NCBI GenBank assembly: GCA_046328115.1
Contig: JAXLXE010000001.1
Span: forward strand, 3,124,622 to 3,188,621
Length of the DNA stretch: 64,000 nucleotides
Direction: 5' to 3'
Source of the DNA: JAXLXE01 sp046328115
Lineage (GTDB): Bacteria > Chloroflexota > UBA6077 > JACCZL01
A program made the position numbers and the translations under genes. Position 1 is the first letter of the stretch. Each line of letters starts with the position of its first letter. This document shows, in pieces, positions 9,083 to 17,239 of this stretch. A model generated the notes under the pieces. That model ran no database searches. It was not told the origin of the DNA and saw only the letters and a program-made list of their open reading frames with translations.

Positions 9083-10155
9083 TGACACCGTTGCGCCCGC
9101 GGCCCGGGCTCTCGCGCCGTTCGCTCCTCGCCAGTGCTGCCGCGGCGCTTGCGATCTCCGCGGTCTGGACCGGTTCCACGCGTACCGCCCTGGCCTCGGA
9201 GCCCCGCTACCGCCGCGGCGTCAACCTCGCCGGCGCGGAGTTCGGACCGCTCAACTGGATAGCCCAGGGAGACCCAACCCTGCCGGGCGTGTACGGCCAG
9301 CACTACCTCTACCCCGGGCCAGAGTCGCTGGACTACTACGCCCGCAAGGGATTCACCCTCGTCCGCTTGCCCTTGCGCTGGGAGCGGCTCCAGCGCTCCC
9401 TCGGCGGACCGCTCGACCGTCAGGAGCTTCGCCGCCTCTACGGCTTCCTCGCCGCCGCCAGCCAACGCGGCCTGGACGTCATCGTGGACATCCACAACTA
9501 CGGCCGCTACTACGACCGCCTCATCGGCACCCCAGACGTGACCTACGCCCACTTCTCAGATCTCTGGCGTCGCCTCGCCCGCCAGCTTCGCGACGAGCCA
9601 GCCGTGTGGGCCTTCAGCATCATGAACGAGCCGGCCGAGACGGAGGGCCGCTGGCCAGACGCGGCCCAGGCGGCCGTGGACGCCATCCGCGACGAGGGCG
9701 TGGACCGCCTCATTCTGGTGCCAGGCGATGAGTGGAGCGACGCCTTTGAGTGGCCAGACGTCAACGCCGACTTCTCCGTCACCGACCCGGCCGACAACTT
9801 CATGTACGACGCCCACGTCTACTTCGACCCAGACCGCACCGGCACGTACCGCAAACGCTACCGATCCAGCACCGCCCACCCAGACGTCGGCGTGGACCGC
9901 GTGCGCGGCTTCGTGGAGTGGCTGCGCGATCGCGGAGCCCGCGGCTTCGTCAGCGAGTACGGCGTCCCCGGCGACGATCCGCGCTGGCTGGAGGCGCTGG
10001 ATCGCTTTCTGACCTACCTGGACGCCGAGGAGATCGGCGGCTGCTACTGGGCCGGCGGCCCGCTGTGGCAGGACTACCCGCTCTCCATCGAGCCCCGCGA
10101 CCAGCACGACCGACCGCAGATGGCCGTCCTCACCCGGCACCTCGATGGCGGGTGA
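9082..10155 (+). CDS. Tat-exported GH5-like glycoside hydrolase (cellulase family)
   Basis: 357 residues. A twin-arginine-type signal (SRRSLLASAAAALAIS) is followed by a single (beta/alpha)8 domain of clan GH-A. Visible marks are FTLVRLPLRWERLQ, the DIHNYGRYY strand, the acid/base Glu183 in SIMNEPAE and the nucleophile Glu292 in FVSEYGVPG. Length and motifs fit GH5 endoglucanases and related beta-glycosidases. Next to a glycosyltransferase and deacetylase it may trim or release the glycan made by this operon, as many exopolysaccharide loci carry such a hydrolase. The linkage cleaved is not predictable here. Confidence 0.88.
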   Translation: MTPLRPRPGLSRRSLLASAAAALAISAVWTGSTRTALASEPRYRRGVNLAGAEFGPLNWIAQGDPTLPGVYGQHYLYPGPESLDYYARKGFTLVRLPLRWERLQRSLGGPLDRQELRRLYGFLAAASQRGLDVIVDIHNYGRYYDRLIGTPDVTYAHFSDLWRRLARQLRDEPAVWAFSIMNEPAETEGRWPDAAQAAVDAIRDEGVDRLILVPGDEWSDAFEWPDVNADFSVTDPADNFMYDAHVYFDPDRTGTYRKRYRSSTAHPDVGVDRVRGFVEWLRDRGARGFVSEYGVPGDDPRWLEALDRFLTYLDAEEIGGCYWAGGPLWQDYPLSIEPRDQHDRPQMAVLTRHLDGG

Positions 10156-10294
10156 GCATCGCCTGTCTTCCCCACACGAGCCCGGGCGTTGTACTGATCG
10201 CGGCGTGTCTGCCACGTCCGCCGCTGGCCAGCACTGCGCCGGCCAGCGTGACGCTCAACGCGCCTCTGCCCACTACGAGACCAAAGGACCGAGC

Positions 10295-10924
10295 GTGAAC
10301 CCTGTAGCCGCTCCCTCAGCCCCGCGCCTCAACGTACGCATCCACCCCACCGCCGACGTCGCCGAAAGCGCCAGCCTGGGCGAGGGCACCGCCATCTGGA
10401 ACTACAGCAAAGTAGCGAACGGCGCCTCACTGGGTCGCAACTGCAAAGTGGGCTCCGGCGCGTACATCGACGTGGACGTGGAGATCGGCGACAACTGCAA
10501 GATCCACAACCGCGTGCTCGTACACGAGGGCGCCGTCATCGAGAGCGGCGTCTTCCTGGGTCCCGGCACCGTCATCACCAACGACATGTGGCCCCGCGCC
10601 ATCACCCCAGACGGCGAGCTCAAGAGCGGCAATGACTGGGAGGTGGGCCCCGTCCGAGTCTGCTACGGAGCCAGCGTTGGCGCCGGTTCCATCATCCTGC
10701 CAAACGTCACCATCGGCCGCTTCGCGCTGGTCGGCGCCGGCTCAGTGGTCACCCGGGACGTGCCAGACTACGCCCTGGTGGTCGGGCACCCGGCCCGGCA
10801 GGTTGGCTGGGCCTGCGAGTGCGGCCACAAGCTGGCGGCGGAGCAGGCCACCTGGCGCTGCCCCGCCTGCAATCGCGTCTACGATCTGCCCAGCGTCCCC
10901 GCCTCGCGGGGACCCAACAGCTAG
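10295..10924 (+). CDS. Left-handed beta-helix acyltransferase with zinc ribbon
   Basis: 209 residues from GTG 10295, with AAAGGA upstream; earlier in-frame starts give a non-conserved extension. Hexapeptide repeats run from about residue 15 to 160 (IHPTADVAESASLGEGTAIW, then VTIGRFALVGAGSVVTRDVP), as in WlbB/WbpD-type UDP-sugar N-acetyltransferases. The C-terminus adds CECGHK...CPAC, a four-cysteine zinc ribbon. It probably acetylates an amino group on a nucleotide sugar, which fits the polysaccharide setting. Its stop shares the tetranucleotide CTAG with the stop of the convergent downstream gene. Confidence 0.87.
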   Translation: MNPVAAPSAPRLNVRIHPTADVAESASLGEGTAIWNYSKVANGASLGRNCKVGSGAYIDVDVEIGDNCKIHNRVLVHEGAVIESGVFLGPGTVITNDMWPRAITPDGELKSGNDWEVGPVRVCYGASVGAGSIILPNVTIGRFALVGAGSVVTRDVPDYALVVGHPARQVGWACECGHKLAAEQATWRCPACNRVYDLPSVPASRGPNS

Positions 10925-11889
10925 GCGCAGACCGCCGCGTCCGCGCTCCATCGGTTGTAGGCCGGGTCCTCCGCCCGGGCCAGCCGCTCGCGCGCGTCCA
11001 GCCACATCTGCTTCCACACGGACGGGTCCGTCAGCACCGCGCCAGGATTCGCCTTGCTGCGGGCCACGAAGCCGGGGAACGTCGGCCGCCCCGTGGGCTG
11101 GCCCACCGGCTGGTAGCGCAGGTCAAAGCTGATCCGTACGCTGTTCTGCGTCGTGTTCTCGCGCGACGAGTGCACCGTCCGCTGGTTCAGCAGCAGCACG
11201 CTCCCCACCGGCATCGGCAGCGGGATGGCGTGGTCCTCCGCGATAAGCTGCTCCGGGATGGACAGGCCCTTGGCCGTCGGGCAGTGCGGGTCCAGCCCGT
11301 GGCGGTGGCTTCCCGGCACCACCTGCATGCAGCCATTGTCCAGCGTCGTCTCCGTCAGCGGCATCCACACCGTCAGAATCGTCGCCACGTCCGCCTCTGG
11401 CAGCACCACCCCGTTGTCCTGGTGCCACGGCACCGCCACGATCAGCCCGTTCCGATCGCCCGCGCTCACCGCCCGCGGCGGCAGCTTCGTTCGGATGTGC
11501 TGGACCGGATTGGAGTAGATCTCCGGACCCATCAGGTCCTCCACCAGGTCCAGCAGCCGCGGCGTGGTCAAGACCCGGAACGCAGCCGGCCCATGGTGCA
11601 TCGGCGTGTCGTACTTCACGCCCCGCTGCGGTAGGGCTATGTCAAAGTGCTGAGGAAAGTTTCGACCGCTCTCCTCGCACACCTGAACCAGGCGGTCCAC
11701 GAAGGGCAGCTCCGCATAGGTAGAGCGCAGCTTGCCCTCCGCCACCAGGTCCCGGGCAATCCCATCCAGCACACCGTTGTACTCGTCCAGGACCGGCTTG
11801 ATGTCCCGCTCCGGATCGAGCACACCCTCGACCACCAGGTAGCCGTCCTCGTCGAACCGCTTCATCTGCTCGGCTGTGAGCACTCGCAC
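10921..11889 (-). CDS. Phytanoyl-CoA dioxygenase (PhyH) family protein
   Basis: 322 residues from GTG 11889, with GGGAGGGG just upstream; a longer open frame to 12072 adds non-conserved sequence overlapping the opposite gene. It is an Fe(II)/2-oxoglutarate oxygenase: the HxD metal pair is in VPWHQDNGVV, the distal His in RTVHSSREN, and the 2-oxoglutarate-binding Arg in SVRISFDLRYQP. The substrate is unknown; relatives hydroxylate lipids, amino acids and secondary metabolites. Convergent with the acyltransferase, divergent from the SnoaL-like gene. Confidence 0.88.
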   Translation of the reverse strand: MRVLTAEQMKRFDEDGYLVVEGVLDPERDIKPVLDEYNGVLDGIARDLVAEGKLRSTYAELPFVDRLVQVCEESGRNFPQHFDIALPQRGVKYDTPMHHGPAAFRVLTTPRLLDLVEDLMGPEIYSNPVQHIRTKLPPRAVSAGDRNGLIVAVPWHQDNGVVLPEADVATILTVWMPLTETTLDNGCMQVVPGSHRHGLDPHCPTAKGLSIPEQLIAEDHAIPLPMPVGSVLLLNQRTVHSSRENTTQNSVRISFDLRYQPVGQPTGRPTFPGFVARSKANPGAVLTDPSVWKQMWLDARERLARAEDPAYNRWSADAAVCA

Positions 11890-11998
11890 CGCTGTCCCCT
11901 CCCAGGAGCTGATTCTTGGCGAGCATGGTACTCGAATATCCTCAGCGCGACCGACCTGGGCGCATAGAATCCCAGCACCACATGGGGGTGCCACGCAG

Positions 11999-12373
11999 AT
12001 GCCTGCAATGCGACCAGAAGAGCTCCACCCGGCCTTCACCACGGCATTCAATGCCGGCGACACGGAGAGCATCCTCGCGCTCTACGAACCGGAAGCCACG
12101 CTCATGTCCGCGCCGGGCAAGGCGGCCACTGGCACAGACGCCATCCGCGCCGCGGTCGGAGGCTTCCTCGCCTTGAAGGGCACAATGACCGTGGAGACCG
12201 GCTCGGTGGTGATCTCGGGAGACACCGCACTCCTGCACGGAAGCTGGGTGCTCAAAGGCACCGGGCCAGACGGCAAACCCGTCGAGCTATCCGGCCAGAA
12301 CACCGAGGTTGCCCGCCGCCAGCCTGACGGCCGCTGGCTCTTCACGATCGACAACCCGTTCGCCGGCGCGTGA
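11999..12373 (+). CDS. SnoaL-like/DUF4440 small protein
   Basis: 124 residues from ATG 11999, with GGGGGTG upstream. The sequence EELHPAFTTAFNAGDTESIL, then LYEPEATLMSAPGKAATGTD, and a terminal ARRQPDGRWLFTIDNPF is typical of the NTF2-like YybH/SgcJ group of cone-shaped alpha+beta barrels. Such proteins are often dimeric with unassigned function. Its stop overlaps the GTG start of the amidohydrolase (GTGA), so the two are probably co-translated. Confidence 0.78.
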   Translation: MPAMRPEELHPAFTTAFNAGDTESILALYEPEATLMSAPGKAATGTDAIRAAVGGFLALKGTMTVETGSVVISGDTALLHGSWVLKGTGPDGKPVELSGQNTEVARRQPDGRWLFTIDNPFAGA

Positions 12374-13251
12374 ACGTGAGGCACTCCCGATCACGGCGGA
12401 ACGCACCGCCGCGAGTAGCGCTCTGGATCACCGTAGCGGCGGCTCTGCTTGCTACGCTCGTCCCCGGCCACGCCATCCCCCAGATCTATGCCCAGGATGA
12501 GCCCAACTTCCCCATCTTTGATACCCACATCCACTACAGCCAGGACGCCTGGGCCCAGTTCTCCGTCGACGACGCGTTGAGCATCCTGGACCAGGCCGGC
12601 ATCTACCGCGCCATGGTCTCCAGCACGCCAGACGAAGGCACCCTCATGCTCTACCAGCGCGATCCCGGGCGGATCATCCCCGTGCTGCGGCCGTACCGCA
12701 CCCGCGCCGACATGACCACCTGGACAACCGACCCCTCCGTGCTGGACTACCTGGAGGGCCGAATCAACGGCGCGCCGTACCGCGCCTTCGGCGAGCTCCA
12801 CATCAGCGGCGACGAGGTTGGCCACCTGGTTCCACGCACCCTTGCCGTCTGGTCCGTCAGCCGAGGTCTCGCTGTGCACGCCCACACCGGCGCCGACGGC
12901 GCGGCCGCCCTGGCCCGCGCCTACCCAGACGTCAACATCCTCTGGGCCCACGCCGGCATGAGCGCCTCCGCCGCCACCACCCAGCAGATCCTGCGCGACC
13001 ACCCCAACGTCTGGGTAGAGCTCGCCCTCCGCGGCGATGTCGCCCCCGGCGGCACGCTGGACCCCGCCTGGGCCGCCACCTTCGCGGCCTATCCCAGCCG
13101 CGTCATGATCGGCACGGACACCTGGGTCCCCTCCCAGTGGGCCCGCCTGCCCCGCATCATGGCCGCCGTCCAGGTCTGGCTCAAGCAGCTACCCCGCGAC
13201 GTAGCAGAGCAGATCGCCCACCGCAACGCCGAGCGCCTCTTCGGCCCCTGA
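12370..13251 (+). CDS. Exported amidohydrolase_2-type metal-dependent hydrolase
   Basis: 293 residues. An N-terminal signal peptide (RVALWITVAAALLATLVPG, cleavage likely after HAIPQIYAQ) is followed by a TIM barrel opening with IFDTHIHYS, the HxH metal motif. A late NAERLFGP matches the end of the amidohydrolase_2 (ACMSD/TIM-barrel) family, and HAHTG plus WAHAGMS supply further His ligands. Export of such a hydrolase is unusual but recurs in some Proteobacteria and Chloroflexota. The substrate is unknown. Confidence 0.82.
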   Translation: MNVRHSRSRRNAPPRVALWITVAAALLATLVPGHAIPQIYAQDEPNFPIFDTHIHYSQDAWAQFSVDDALSILDQAGIYRAMVSSTPDEGTLMLYQRDPGRIIPVLRPYRTRADMTTWTTDPSVLDYLEGRINGAPYRAFGELHISGDEVGHLVPRTLAVWSVSRGLAVHAHTGADGAAALARAYPDVNILWAHAGMSASAATTQQILRDHPNVWVELALRGDVAPGGTLDPAWAATFAAYPSRVMIGTDTWVPSQWARLPRIMAAVQVWLKQLPRDVAEQIAHRNAERLFGP

Positions 13252-13475
13252 CGCCAATCCGGGCAATGCTGCGTACCCTCAGCTGGCGACCTGAGCAGCC
13301 CGCCGCACGCCTGCGCCGCTGGGAGCACCGTCGTCTCGACGGCCACGGCCCGCTCGCCGTCGGCTGGCCGGAGTGCCGGGCCAGACTTAGCCGCCCGGTG
13401 TTGCGGAGGCCAGCGCGGACGCCAGCGGCCCCAGCCAACGGTCTCAGGCCGGCCGCCGCGTTCGAGGCCCCGGCC

Positions 13476-14594
13476 CTACTCCGCCACCCGGGTCCGGTCC
13501 CGCCCGGCCTCCTTGGCATGGTACAGCGCCTTGTCCGCCCGGGCCAGCCATTGCTCCGCCGTCTCCTCCCGAGCGATCCCCGCCACGCCGGCCGACGCCG
13601 TCACCCGGATCGTCTGCTCCTCGTGCTGCACGTCAGAGCCGCGAATGGCCTCCAGCAGACGATCCGCCAGACGCTTCGCGTCGTCCTGCGCCGTGTCCGG
13701 TAGCACGATGACGAACTCCTCGCCGCCGAACCGCGCTACCAGGTCGCTCTTCCGCGGGAAGCACTGCACCGTCCGATCCGCCACCGCCTTCAGCACGGTG
13801 TCGCCGGCCGGGTGCCCGTAGTTGTCGTTCACCCACTTGAAGTGGTCGATGTCTACCACGATCAGGCTGGCCTGTTGGCCGAACACGTCGCGCAGCGAGA
13901 TCACCTTCGCCAGATGCTCGTCCAACGCGCGCCGATTGTGAAGCTGCGTCAGCGGGTCAAGCTCACTCTCGCGCTTTGCCTCGTGGAGCTGATTTGCCAG
14001 ATTGGAGACCTTCTCGCCTAGCTGCTGCATCTCCGCCTGCTGCCGCACCTTGCGTTCGTGCACGAGCGTCGCGATGGACGCCACCGTGGACAGCACCTCG
14101 CGCTTGAGGTCCTCCACCGGCCGCTCGTCCACCACGGTCTTGAGCTGGCTCAGCCGCTCCATCACCTGGCCGTCCGTTTGTTGGTCCGCCACGAACGCGC
14201 CCTGGAGCGCCTGAATCGCCGCCCAGATCACCTCCCGCAGGTCGGAGAGCGATCCCTCAACAAACTGCTGCTCCAGCCTTCGGTGGTCCGCCACGAACCG
14301 CTGCACGCCGCCCCAGTCGCGCCGCGTGGCCTCGCCCGGCGGCGGCTGCTCCTCCATGCCCGGCCGCGGTCCCGCCAGCAGCACGTGCTGCGCCCACGCC
14401 TCGAACAGCCGACGCGTCGTGTTCGCGTCAACGGAGTCCAGGTCAAACGCATTCTTGCCTAGCGCGCGCAGGATGGATCCCACCGTGTCCATCGGCGCAT
14501 CGGCATCGCGGCTCAGGGTCTCGCGCGGCGGCTCCGGGGCGGCCGGCGGCGCCGGCTTCTCTGCTTCCGCGCTGTTGTTCTTCCACTTCCACAT
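13476..14594 (-). CDS. GGDEF-domain diguanylate cyclase
   Basis: 372 residues from ATG 14594; longer frames upstream are not conserved-looking. The N-terminal ~200 residues are helical with a coiled coil (RKVRQQAEMQQLGEKVSNLA) and no membrane segment. The C-terminal GGDEF domain begins ESELDPLTQLHNRRALDEHL and has the active motif RFGGEEFVIVLP. The allosteric I-site RxxD is intact (RKSD five residues before GGEEF), so product inhibition by c-di-GMP is expected. It makes c-di-GMP from two GTP in the cytoplasm. Transcribed alone, divergent from the beta-propeller gene. Confidence 0.93.
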   Translation of the reverse strand: MWKWKNNSAEAEKPAPPAAPEPPRETLSRDADAPMDTVGSILRALGKNAFDLDSVDANTTRRLFEAWAQHVLLAGPRPGMEEQPPPGEATRRDWGGVQRFVADHRRLEQQFVEGSLSDLREVIWAAIQALQGAFVADQQTDGQVMERLSQLKTVVDERPVEDLKREVLSTVASIATLVHERKVRQQAEMQQLGEKVSNLANQLHEAKRESELDPLTQLHNRRALDEHLAKVISLRDVFGQQASLIVVDIDHFKWVNDNYGHPAGDTVLKAVADRTVQCFPRKSDLVARFGGEEFVIVLPDTAQDDAKRLADRLLEAIRGSDVQHEEQTIRVTASAGVAGIAREETAEQWLARADKALYHAKEAGRDRTRVAE

Positions 14595-14806
14595 GGCGCT
14601 GCTTCGCTCGACTTTTTCGGAATACCGCTGGCGAACGGCCGGCTGCGCCCGCGGTCTGCCAGGGAGCCGCGCGCGGCATGCGAGCCTCGCTGTAGAAAAC
14701 GGCCGGACGCAGCGTAGGGGTATGGCCACACATGGCGAGTTAATGAGATAGTGTATCGATATGTGCCGGTGCGGCCGCCCGGCAGTCTCTTGGAGGTTTC
14801 CCAGCC

Positions 14807-16162
14807 ATGCTCCCTGCGCCACCCGCGCGGCGCATCGCGGCTCTCGCCGCCGCCGCCACCCTTGCCCTCGCCCTGTCGCTCTCGGCTTTCGCCGTCCCCG
14901 CCGCGCGCGCTCTAGCCGCTGCCGACTACCTCATCGCGGCAGACCCAACCGCCGAGCGACTCTACTTCTACCGCCTGCCCGACCTCGCTCCCCTCGGCCA
15001 GCTAGACAACCTCAAGCTCGGCGCTCACGCCGGCGCCTTCACCCTCCCCGACGGCGGAGTGGTCTTCGTCGACGACAGGGCCGTCCAGTTCGTCGTCGTC
15101 CGCCCAGACGCCAGCGGCGTCCCATCCATCGCCATGCGCGCCCCAATTCCAACCCCTACCCCCTTCGGGCGCGCCGCCTGGGGCGGCCTGGATCCCTCCC
15201 AGCGATACCTGGCCGTCAGCTCCGACGACGACGGCGCCGCCCGCCAGACCATCTCCGTGCTGGACACCACCACGGGCGCTGTCTCCCAGATCCTCCTGGA
15301 GTTGAAGGCCAACCTGAACGGCCAGTACGAGGAGGTCCACGCCTACATCGGCGGCAACCCCTCCACGCTCTTTGCCACGGTAGGCGGCGAGGTCCGCGGC
15401 TACCTGCTGGACGATGTCCTCGCCGGCCGCGCTCGATCTGACGCGCCCTCGTCCGCCGTCACCATCACGCCGAACTCGCACGGCCCGGCCTTCTCCCACG
15501 CCCTCGGTCGACTCTATTCCACCACCGCGGACGGGCTGGCCACGGCAGACGTCATCGGCGGCAAGCTCTACCGCTCCCGCACGATCCCCTGGTCCAGCGA
15601 TGGTCCCCGCCTCGGCCAGAACTTCCGCCCCCGCCTCTCGTACGACGGGAGTTATCTCTACGGCGCCGTGACCGGCCCCACCGCCGGCCTCGCGCCCACG
15701 GACTGGGCGCAGATCCAGGGCTACTTCCACGCCGTGGACCTGCGCTCTGAGACCAGCACCGCGATCCCCCTGGGCTCCGGCATTATGGTTCGCTTCGCGC
15801 TCTCCCAGTCCTACGCGCTGATCCCCAATCTCGCCGCGGATGGCGACTCCGCCCTGCTGGTGGACGTACTAGACGGCTCGCCTAGCTTCCAGCAGATGAT
15901 CGGCCGCGTGCCCCTCGCGAAGCTCTCGGACGGCCCCGTTGCCGGCGAGCCCACCCGCGGCAAGCAGTCGCGCGCCGCCACCATCACACCGGACGGTCGC
16001 TGGGGATTCGTCTCCCACGGCGGAGACGGCAAGATCTCCGTCATCGACACCGCCGAGCGCCGCGTGGCCAGCACCATCGACGTCCCCAGCACCATGGCCG
16101 GTGGTGGCTATCTCTACGCCGTCCAGCCGGGCAGCCGCCCGGCGGACCTGGCGCTCCGCTAG
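14807..16162 (+). CDS. Secreted YncE/AztD-like beta-propeller
   Basis: 451 residues with a clear signal peptide (about residues 1-38, ending ALA-AADYL). Repeating blades end in strand pairs such as RLYFYRLPDLAPLG, GRLYSTTADGLATADV and GFVSHGGDGKISVIDT, the pattern of YVTN/YncE seven-bladed propellers. Its TAG overlaps the GTG of a ZnuA-type solute-binding protein. That pairing is known for AztD, a periplasmic zinc chaperone feeding AztC. His residues near blades (GAHAG, NSHGPAFSHALG) could bind metal. The AztD assignment rests on context and fold only. Confidence 0.75.
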   Translation: MLPAPPARRIAALAAAATLALALSLSAFAVPAARALAAADYLIAADPTAERLYFYRLPDLAPLGQLDNLKLGAHAGAFTLPDGGVVFVDDRAVQFVVVRPDASGVPSIAMRAPIPTPTPFGRAAWGGLDPSQRYLAVSSDDDGAARQTISVLDTTTGAVSQILLELKANLNGQYEEVHAYIGGNPSTLFATVGGEVRGYLLDDVLAGRARSDAPSSAVTITPNSHGPAFSHALGRLYSTTADGLATADVIGGKLYRSRTIPWSSDGPRLGQNFRPRLSYDGSYLYGAVTGPTAGLAPTDWAQIQGYFHAVDLRSETSTAIPLGSGIMVRFALSQSYALIPNLAADGDSALLVDVLDGSPSFQQMIGRVPLAKLSDGPVAGEPTRGKQSRAATITPDGRWGFVSHGGDGKISVIDTAERRVASTIDVPSTMAGGGYLYAVQPGSRPADLALR

Positions 16163-17124
16163 TGGCGGCCACGCTGCCCCCTGTCTCTCGCAACCCGGGT
16201 GGGCTTCGGCCCACCCGGCGCGCCTTCCTGCTCGGCCTCGGCGCGGCCACGCTCGTCCCTCGTGTCAGCCTGGCCCAGACCACACCCATCTCCGTCGTGG
16301 CCAGCACACCCGTCGTGGCGGATCTCGTCGCCAACGTCGCCGGAGACCGCGCCTCCGTCCACTCGGTAGTCCCCACAAGCGGTGATCCGCACACCTACGA
16401 GACCACCCCGCGTGATCTCGCCGCGCTGTCGGAGAGCAAGACCTTCATCTTCGTAGGGGGTTTCCTCGAAGCGTTCCTCGAGACCTCGGTCTGGGGCAAC
16501 GCCCTCCGAGATGCAAAGCTTCCCACGTTACGGCTGCTCGATCGCGCTGACCCTATCGTGACGGACACCGTCATCGACCATGGCGACCACGTCCACGACA
16601 CCCGCTCGGGCGATCCGCACGTGTGGCTGGATCCCCTCCGCGCCATGCTCATGATCCAGGCCATTGGCGAGCACCTGACCGTGGTGGACCAGCCGGGGGC
16701 CGCCGAATACCGGTCGCGCGCGGACGCGTACGGGGCGGCCGTGGCGGATCTCCACGCCGAGCTAGATCGGGATCTCGGCGCCATTCCCCGCGAGCGCCGG
16801 CGCCTCATCGTGCTGCACGACGCGTACCGCTACTTCGCCCAGCGGTACGGCTTCGAGGTCATCGGCTACGTCGTCAAGAACCCCGGCCAGGAGCCGTCCG
16901 CCAAACAACTCGCAGAGCTCACGGCGCTGATCGACTCGGCCAATGCCTCCGTGGTGTTCAAGGAGCCCCAGCTCAACGCGCGCATCCTGGAGCAGCTGGC
17001 GGCCGACCGAGGGCTGCGGGTGGGCGACCTGCTCACGGACTCCTTCGCCGGCCGCGTGAACAGCTACCTGGGCCTCATGCGGTTCAACCGCGACAGCCTG
17101 CTCCAGCACCTCGCCAACTCCTGA
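16162..17124 (+). CDS. Metal ABC transporter substrate-binding protein (ZnuA/TroA/AztC-like)
   Basis: 320 residues with a twin-arginine signal (PTRRAFLLGLGAATLVPR). The cluster A-I fold is evident. Metal ligand candidates are His in TSGDPHTYE, His in GDPHVWLDP, His in VLHDAYRYFAQRYG and a late Asp/Glu (LLTDSF). A short His/Asp-rich loop (DHGDHVHD) lies before the second ligand, as in zinc-specific members. No permease or ATPase gene is adjacent, so the rest of the transporter must be elsewhere. Translationally coupled to the propeller gene; zinc is the likelier metal than manganese because of the loop. Confidence 0.88.
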   Translation: MAATLPPVSRNPGGLRPTRRAFLLGLGAATLVPRVSLAQTTPISVVASTPVVADLVANVAGDRASVHSVVPTSGDPHTYETTPRDLAALSESKTFIFVGGFLEAFLETSVWGNALRDAKLPTLRLLDRADPIVTDTVIDHGDHVHDTRSGDPHVWLDPLRAMLMIQAIGEHLTVVDQPGAAEYRSRADAYGAAVADLHAELDRDLGAIPRERRRLIVLHDAYRYFAQRYGFEVIGYVVKNPGQEPSAKQLAELTALIDSANASVVFKEPQLNARILEQLAADRGLRVGDLLTDSFAGRVNSYLGLMRFNRDSLLQHLANS

Positions 17125-17177
17125 TCCCGCGACCGGGCCGGCGCTGCGCGCGACACCGGCGGCTCGCTCCAGCTATC

Positions 17178-17222
17178 GTCTGGCAGACCCGCCGCCCATT
17201 CCCGCGGCGGATCTGCCAGACG
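17178..17222. promoter_or_regulatory. Long hairpin in the hydantoinase leader
   Basis: An 11-bp outer stem (CGTCTGGCAGA / TCTGCCAGACG), one mismatch, a 7-bp inner stem (CCGCCGC / GCGGCGG) and an 8-nt loop form a strong inverted repeat. It ends 7 bases before CGGAGGC, the hydantoinase ribosome site. No T run follows, so it is either a Rho-type or bidirectional end for the metal-binding gene or a cis-regulatory leader. Confidence 0.7.
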
Positions 17223-17239
17223 AAAACCGGAGGCGTGAC

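Noticed and set aside
13252..13475. Gene in the 224-bp gap between amidohydrolase and GGDEF genes
   Set aside because: Short frames here run on into the GGDEF gene in antisense and have no start signal or protein-like composition.
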